The notes below the pieces were generated by a model. The model worked only from the letters and a program-made list of their open reading frames with translations, had not been told where the DNA came from and searched no databases. A stretch of DNA of 5,530 nucleotides from JAXDLK01 sp034666665 (GTDB lineage Bacteria; Desulfobacterota; Binatia; JACPRU01): positions 1 through 5,530 of the forward strand of contig JAXDLK010000154.1 of NCBI GenBank assembly GCA_034666665.1, in the 5' to 3' direction. The position numbers and the translations under genes were made by a program. This document shows, piece after piece, positions 1 through 5,530 of this stretch. The first letter of the stretch is position 1. Every line of letters begins with the position of its first letter.

Positions 1-1766
1 CCTTCGAACGAGGGCCGAGGCTACGTGCTCCGGCGGATCCTCCGCCGCGCGGCGCGCCACGGAAAGAACCTCGGCTTCGACGAGCCGTTCCTCGCGCGTG
101 TCGCCGAGGCGGTGATCGATTCGATGAGCGACGCCTACCCCGAGCTCGCCGAGCACCGGCGCGAGATCGCGGTGACGGTCGAGCGCGAGGAGGAGCGATT
201 CGCGCAGACGCTCGGCCGGGGCGCGGGGATCCTCGAGGAAGAGGTCGCCAAGCTTCGCGCCAGCGGCGGCTCGGTGCTTCCCGGCGAGGTCGCCTTCAAG
301 CTGTCCGACACCCACGGGTTTCCGCTCGATCTCACCGAAGACCTCCTCAAGGCGGATCGGATCGAGGTCGACCGCGAGGGCTTCGAAGCGGCGATGGCCG
401 AGCAGCGGACGCGCGCGCGTGACGCACAGAAGGCGTCGGGCGCGAGGAGCGATCGTGCGCTCGAGCTTCGGTCGCCACGCCGGCTCGACAGCCGCTTCGC
501 GGGAGACTTCGTCCACGAGCTCGAATCCGAGGTCGGCGCGATCTTCTCGGCCGGACGCGAGGTCGAGGAGATCCGCGAAGGCGGAGAGGCCTCCGTGGTC
601 GTGCGCGAGACGCCCTTCTACGCGGAGTCGGGCGGACAGATCGGTGACCGGGGAACGCTCGGCACGGAGCGCGGCGATCTCTTCGAGGTCGAGGACGCGC
701 GGAAGGAGTCGCTGCGCGGTGCCGAGGGAGACGGCGACGTCGTCCTTCACGTCGGCAAGCTCGTGCGCGGAACGCTCCGCCGCGGCGACCGCGTGCGCCT
801 GGCGATCGATCGCGAGCGGCGCGAGGCCGTCCGCCGCAATCACTCGGCGACGCACATCCTGCACGCGGTGCTGCGCGACCTCCTCGGGCTCCAGGTGCGG
901 CAGGCCGGCTCTGCGGTCGGACCCGACCGCTTCCGCTTCGACTTCACCTACCAGGGCCCGATCACGCCCGAGCTGCTGCAGCGGATCGAGGACGACGTGA
1001 ACGCGCACATCCGCGACAACGACGAGGTGCGGATCGAGGAGCTCGCGTACGCCGAAGCGATCCGCCGCGGTGCGCTCGCGTTCTTCGGCGACAAGTACGG
1101 AGAGCGCGTCCGCGTGCTGCAGATGGGCGACTTCTCGACCGAGCTCTGCGGCGGAACTCACGTCCGGCGGACCGGCGACATCGGCTTCTTCAAGCTCCGC
1201 AGCGAAGGAGGAATCGCCGCCGGCGTCCGGCGAGTCGAGGCGCTGACCGCGGCGGGTGCGATCGAGCTCGTGCACCGGCGCGAGCAGGTCCTGCGCCAGC
1301 TCGGCGAGATCCTCAAAGGTCCAGAGGAAGCCGCCATCGAGCGGCTCGAGAAGCTGATCGCGCAGCAGAAGGAGTACGAGCGGCGAATCGCCGAGCTCCA
1401 GGCGAAGCTCGCGGGGGGGCAGAGCCAGGACCTGCTGTCGCAGGTGCGCCAGGTGAACGGCGTGAAGGTGCTCGCCGCGCGCATCGAGGACGCGGACGAC
1501 AAGGTCCTCCGCGAGCTCGCCGACCGGTTCCGCGATCGCATGGGTACCGGGATCGTCGTCCTCGGCGTGGCGCGCGACGGTAAGGCGACGCTGCTCGCCG
1601 CGGTCACCAAGGACATCGCGTCTCGACATCCCGCGGGCGAGATCATCAAGAAGATCGCGCCGATCATCGGCGGGCGCGGCGGCGGACGTCCGGAGATGGC
1701 ACAGGCCGGCGGTCCCGAAGCCGACCGTCTCGGGGAAGCGCTCGCCAAGGTCTACGAGGTGGTCGG

Positions 1767-1770
<4 letters not shown>
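1..1770 (+). CDS. alaS: Alanyl-tRNA synthetase, C-terminal two thirds (5' end outside window)
   Basis: The enzyme attaches alanine to tRNA-Ala in the cytoplasm and clears mischarged Ser- or Gly-tRNA-Ala. The frame is open from base 1, so the gene starts upstream; the first in-frame GTG (25) is internal. It opens with the family signature PSNEGRGYVLRRILRRAARH at window residues 1-20, the end of the aminoacylation/tRNA-recognition part. The editing domain shows HSATH (H281, H285) and CGGTH (C383, H387), the four zinc ligands. An acidic/basic helical linker follows at about 440-475, probably coiled coil, and then the C-Ala/DHHA1 domain with the Gly-rich GGRGGGRPEMAQAGG at 557-571. Lined up with the E. 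coli editing residues (H563, H567, C666, H670), about 280 N-terminal residues are missing, giving a normal full length near 870. All visible editing residues are present, so it looks functional. Its TGA overlaps the TTG start of the next gene. Confidence 0.98.
1756..1762 (+). promoter_or_regulatory. Ribosome binding site for the phoH TTG start
   Basis: GAGGTGG lies within the last codons of alaS and ends 4 nt before the TTG at 1767; the GAGG core is 7 nt away. This is a good anti-SD match at workable spacing. It supports the unusual TTG start and translational coupling to alaS. Confidence 0.6.
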
Positions 1771-2828
<1,058 letters not shown>

Positions 2829-3178
2829 CGCGATCGGCCGCGGGCGCGCCGAGCTGAGCGTCGTCCTCACGACCGACGCCGAGATCCGCGCCCTCAACCG
2901 CGAGTGGCGCGGCCGCGACCGGCCGACGGACGTGCTCTCCTTCTCGCTGATCGAGGGTCCGGCGCCGGCGGTGACGGCGCTCGGCGACGTGGTGATCTCG
3001 CTCGAGACGGCTCGCCGGCAGGCGCTGGAGAATGGCTGGACGCTCGCCGAGGAGGTGGATCGCCTGCTGGTCCACGGCGTTCTCCACCTCGTCGGCTACG
3101 ATCACGAGGTGTCGCCCGCCGAAGCGCGCCGCATGCAACGGAAGGAGCGCGCGATCCTGGGGCGACTGGCGGCCGACC

Positions 3179-4264
3179 TCAGCGCCGCCAGGGCTCGACG
3201 AGGATCTTCGCGTGGCGCTCGGGCGAGGCGAGCTCCTCGAACGCTCCCGGCACGCCGTCGACGCCGACCGTGCCGGTGATCAGCGGCTCGACGGGGATCT
3301 CACCTGCGGCGATCGAGCGCAGCGTGTCGGCGAACTCCTCGACCGTGTAACCGAGCACGAACTGGAGGTTCAGCTCCTTGTTGATGCCGAACATCGGTTC
3401 GATCATGTCCGGCTCCATGCAGACGCCGACGACGATCACGCGCGCGTTCGGCGGCGAGCTCGCCATGATGTGATCGATCACTCCCGGAACGCCGACGCAC
3501 TCGAAGATCACCGCCGGCCGGAGCGCCGGACCGGGGATCCACGGCGGCAGCGGCGGCGCCTTCGAGGGATCGTCCCACTGCGCCACTTCCTTCCAGCTCT
3601 CGTACGGAGACTTCTCTGCCGGATCGACGACGATGTCGGCGCCCATCGCTTCGGCGAGCTGTCGGCGTCGCGACGAGAAGTCGGCGGCGACGACGGGGCG
3701 GGCTCCCTTCCGCCGGAGCGCCGCGATCACCGCGAGTCCGACGGGCCCGCAGCCGATGACCAGCGGAACGTCGTCGGGTTGAAGATTCGCCTTCTCGACC
3801 GCGTGGACGCCGACGGCCATCGGCTCGGTCAGCGCCGCGTGCTCCGTCGAGAGATCCGCCGGAACGGGCAGCAGCAGCGCCTCGGTCAAGCGCATGTACT
3901 CGCCGTAACCGCCGGGGTTGTCGTTCGAGTAGCCGACGGTCTCGACGCCGCTCGGTCGGATCAGCACCGGCAGCGAGCACACGCGCGTTCCCGCCTTCAG
4001 CGTCTTCTGCGTGTCCGGTCCGTGATCGACGATCTCCGCACAGAACTCGTGCCCCATGACGATGTCGCGCGCGAGATCCATGATGAAGGGACCGCCGGAG
4101 CGCTTCGCGCCCTCGACCAGCTTCTCTGCGTGCTTCAGCGCGTGCAGGTCCGAGCCGCAGATCCCGCAGGCGAGCGTCTTCACCAGCACCTCGCCGGGGC
4201 CGGGATCGGGAACCGGCACGTCGTCGACGACGAGCCTCTTGTCACGCATCACCGCAGCGCGCAT
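3179..4264 (-). CDS. Zinc-type medium-chain alcohol dehydrogenase
   Basis: A 361-aa cytoplasmic MDR-superfamily oxidoreductase that should interconvert an alcohol or polyol and a carbonyl with NAD(H); the substrate is not readable. The N-terminal GroES-like catalytic domain has CGICGSDLH at 33-41 (C36 zinc ligand, D39), GHE at 71-73 (H72 ligand), and E148 in LTEPMAVGVHAV as the likely third ligand. The Rossmann fold starts with GCGPVG at 171-176, and D195 ending the second strand suggests NAD rather than NADP. The structural-zinc lobe of classic zinc ADHs needs four Cys around residues 90-112, but only C96 is present, so that site is absent. The start is ATG at 4264, with GGGAGG 8 nt upstream; an open frame continuing upstream across the cyclase gene is an antisense shadow. 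The gene is convergent with ybeY (101-bp overlap) and divergent from the cyclase. It looks like a stand-alone metabolic gene unrelated to the alaS operon. Confidence 0.93.
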   Translation of the reverse strand: MRAAVMRDKRLVVDDVPVPDPGPGEVLVKTLACGICGSDLHALKHAEKLVEGAKRSGGPFIMDLARDIVMGHEFCAEIVDHGPDTQKTLKAGTRVCSLPVLIRPSGVETVGYSNDNPGGYGEYMRLTEALLLPVPADLSTEHAALTEPMAVGVHAVEKANLQPDDVPLVIGCGPVGLAVIAALRRKGARPVVAADFSSRRRQLAEAMGADIVVDPAEKSPYESWKEVAQWDDPSKAPPLPPWIPGPALRPAVIFECVGVPGVIDHIMASSPPNARVIVVGVCMEPDMIEPMFGINKELNLQFVLGYTVEEFADTLRSIAAGEIPVEPLITGTVGVDGVPGAFEELASPERHAKILVEPWRR

Positions 4265-4272
4265 GGAACCTT

Positions 4273-4278
4273 CCTCCC
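4273..4278 (-). promoter_or_regulatory. Ribosome binding site of the alcohol dehydrogenase
   Basis: On the - strand GGGAGG ends 8 nt before the ATG (4264-4262). It is the strongest Shine-Dalgarno match in the window and fixes the start codon over the in-frame Met at residue 6 and over any upstream start in the long open frame. Confidence 0.75.
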
Positions 4279-4310
4279 GTCCGACCGGTATACGCCGGGT
4301 GCGGTCCCGG

Positions 4311-4340
4311 AGAAAAGCCGAGGCTTGCATCAGCCTCGCG
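4311..4340 (-). terminator. Terminator-like hairpin, or operator palindrome
   Basis: CGAGGCT (4319-4325) and AGCCTCG (4332-4338) form a perfect 7-bp inverted repeat around a 6-nt loop. On the - strand the stem is followed after GC by TTTT (4316-4313) and then CTC, which fits a short intrinsic terminator. There is no - strand gene upstream to end, so it may stop antisense transcripts coming through the cyclase gene before the dehydrogenase promoter, act as an attenuator in the dehydrogenase leader, or simply be a repressor site. The T run is short, so the terminator reading is tentative. Confidence 0.4.
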
Positions 4341-4363
4341 ATCCGTCCGATGCTGAGACGGGT

Positions 4364-5530
4364 ATGATGGAGCTCCACGCCCACTCCGTCCTGGCCATGT
4401 TCGCGGCGGGCATGGGGATCGCCTTCGCGGTCGCGGACCGGCGCTCGCCGTCGAGCTGCTTGATCGGCACCGGACTCGTGCTTCTGGGCATCACGATCGA
4501 GCTCAACTCCTGGGTGGTGCCGGGCCGGCCGATGCCCCCTCTGCGATCGGCGCTGGCGGGCCTCGCCGACGCGGGAGCGGGCCTGATGTTCTCGCAGTGG
4601 GTGCTGCGCGTGCGGCGGACGATTCCTTCGCGCGGCCTCCGCACCGCCTGGGGCGACGGGCTCCTTCGCGAGGCGCAGGCTCTGGTGATCGTCTACGGCG
4701 CGCTGTCGGTCGCGTTCCCCGAGCTCCGTGCGCAGGCGTTCGCGTCGCGGCTCGCTTCGCCGGCGGCGTTCGTCGAACCGTCGTTCCTGCTCTTCTTCGT
4801 CCCCTTCGCCACCTCGGTGGCGTTCGGCGTCGTCGCGACCGCGCTGGTGCTGAACCGGCGGCCCGATCATGCCGAGAAGGTGCGCCTCATCGCCGCCTGT
4901 GCCGCCGCGCCCCTCATCTCCGCCGGTCTGGTGCTTCCGGCGGACGTGGCGACGATCACTTCCACGATCGGCCTTCTCGTCTTCCTCGTCGGCATGCTGC
5001 GCTACCAGACGCTCCAGGGGGAGCGCGCGCAGTTCCTCGCGCGCTTCCTCTCGCCGGAGGTCGCGGAGCTGGTGCGGCGGCGCGGTCTCGAGGGAGCGAT
5101 CGGCGAGGCGACGACCGAGGTGTCGGTGGTCGCCTGTGATCTCCGCGGCTTCACGGCGCTGTCGGCGGCGCTGCCCTCGGCCGAGATCATCCGCCTTCTC
5201 GACCGCTACTACGCGTGCGTCGGCGAGATCGTCCTCGAGCGCGGCGGCACGATCAAGGACCAGGCGGGCGACGGGGTCTTGATCCTGATCGGCGCGCCGA
5301 TCGCGCGCCCCGATCATGCGCGGCGGGCGCTCGATCTCGCGGCCGCGGTCCGCGATCGCCTGGCGCCGCTTCTCGCCCAGTGGAGCGGCGTGTTGCCCGA
5401 TCTCGGCGTCGGGATCGGCATCGCCAGCGGCACCGTCACCGTGGGAGTGATCGGCGGCGCCGGTCGCCTCGAATACGTCGCCGTCGGCGCCGCCGTGAAC
5501 CTCGCCTCCCGCCTCTGCGACGTGGCGACC
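4364..5530 (+). CDS. Membrane-bound class III adenylate/guanylate cyclase, seven-helix N-terminus (3' end outside window)
   Basis: The catalytic domain makes cAMP, or less likely cGMP, from the nucleoside triphosphate as a dimer on the cytoplasmic face. 389 residues are visible. Residues 1-214 hold seven hydrophobic segments, roughly 7-24, 31-50, 62-80, 104-118, 136-163, 175-190 and 195-213. A short linker with the usual FLSPEVAELV helix (228-237) follows, with no HAMP or PAS domain. Catalytic motifs: ACDLRGFTALS with metal Asp D259; GGTIKDQAGDG with the base-selecting Lys K298 and second metal Asp D303; and GAAVNLASRL with transition-state N379 and R383. K298 favours ATP, but the second base-contact position is V372 instead of Asp or Thr. 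Two adjacent ATGs (4364, 4367) compete; either follows a weak GAGACGGG site. The frame is still open at the window end, so only the last part of the cyclase domain and anything after it are missing. The ligand is unknown. Confidence 0.9.
   Translation, partial: MMELHAHSVLAMFAAGMGIAFAVADRRSPSSCLIGTGLVLLGITIELNSWVVPGRPMPPLRSALAGLADAGAGLMFSQWVLRVRRTIPSRGLRTAWGDGLLREAQALVIVYGALSVAFPELRAQAFASRLASPAAFVEPSFLLFFVPFATSVAFGVVATALVLNRRPDHAEKVRLIAACAAAPLISAGLVLPADVATITSTIGLLVFLVGMLRYQTLQGERAQFLARFLSPEVAELVRRRGLEGAIGEATTEVSVVACDLRGFTALSAALPSAEIIRLLDRYYACVGEIVLERGGTIKDQAGDGVLILIGAPIARPDHARRALDLAAAVRDRLAPLLAQWSGVLPDLGVGIGIASGTVTVGVIGGAGRLEYVAVGAAVNLASRLCDVAT

Larger units (their letters stand above)
4265..4363. 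promoter_or_regulatory. Divergent intergenic control region
   Basis: This 99-bp gap between the two divergent start codons must hold the promoters of both genes unless they begin inside coding sequence. ACCGGT and GTATAC overlap as two 6-bp palindromes at 4284-4293. Read on the - strand they give TATACC (4292-4287), a weak -10 for the dehydrogenase; the best-spaced upstream hexamer, TTTCTC, is a poor -35. Read on the + strand, TATACG (4289-4294) could serve the cyclase and would leave a leader containing the 4319-4338 hairpin. GACCG (4283-4287) and CGGTC (4302-4306) form a 5-bp inverted repeat that might be an operator. None is near consensus, so promoter positions are guesses. Confidence 0.4.

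Noticed and set aside
419..1000. Long open frame in another + frame inside alaS.
   Set aside because: It is a Ser/Arg-rich product typical of out-of-frame GC-rich sequence and lies wholly within the well-conserved alaS frame.
1158..1748. Antisense open frame opposite the alaS 3' half.
   Set aside because: It is Ser/Arg/Pro-rich with no motif; high G+C makes stops rare in this frame.
3179..3279. A bidirectional terminator between the convergent ybeY and dehydrogenase genes.
   Set aside because: The coding regions overlap and I see no strong hairpin with a T run there.
4363..4368. TATGAT as a -10 promoter element.
   Set aside because: It overlaps the cyclase start codons and has no -35-like hexamer at 16-18 bp; using it would require a later start inside the first membrane segment.
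4869..5282. Small + strand open frame inside the cyclase gene.
   Set aside because: The overlapping frame encodes every cyclase catalytic motif, while this one gives only Arg/Ser-rich sequence.
4265..5317. Upstream extension of the dehydrogenase frame on the - strand, giving a 712-aa reading frame across the cyclase gene.
   Set aside because: The extension is an Arg/Glu/Asp-rich low-complexity shadow of the cyclase gene without family motifs, and the strong ribosome binding site and conserved N-terminus place the real start at 4264.

Overview
The window is strongly G+C-rich bacterial DNA with densely packed genes and almost no non-coding sequence; the only clear intergenic gap is about 100 bp. 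Codon third positions are mostly G or C in every gene. The content suggests a high-GC, probably Gram-negative, possibly uncultured lineage of the deltaproteobacterial, Myxococcota or Binatota kind. That placement is a guess from style and gene mix, because no marker here fixes the taxon.

Left part (1-3279, + strand): a compact housekeeping operon for translation and RNA quality control. It holds the 3' two thirds of alaS (alanyl-tRNA synthetase), then a PhoH/YbeZ-family ATPase gene, then ybeY (rRNA-processing metallo-endoribonuclease). alaS and phoH overlap by 4 bp (TTGA), and phoH and ybeY overlap by 83 bp, so the three are very likely cotranscribed and translationally coupled. PhoH and YbeY are known partners in 16S rRNA maturation and ribosome quality control.

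Middle (3179-4264, - strand): a zinc-type medium-chain alcohol dehydrogenase facing the operon. Its stop codon lies inside the ybeY reading frame, almost exactly where conserved YbeY sequence ends. ybeY therefore runs on for about 33 codons as an Arg-rich tail read from the antisense strand of the dehydrogenase gene. This looks like a rearrangement junction that cut the operon off after ybeY, where a CorC/YbeX-type gene often follows in other bacteria.

Right part (4265-5530): a short divergent intergenic region with a perfect 7-bp inverted repeat. On the - strand the repeat is followed by a short T run, as in an intrinsic terminator. Beyond it, on the + strand, lies a membrane-bound class III adenylate/guanylate cyclase gene cut by the window end. 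Its N-terminal half reads as seven hydrophobic segments whose charged loops follow the positive-inside rule with the N-terminus outside. A seven-helix module of GPCR-like topology therefore appears to be joined directly to a cAMP-type catalytic domain. This is the most interesting item here. I see no CRISPR array, tRNA or rRNA, insertion sequence, or clearly new multigene system.
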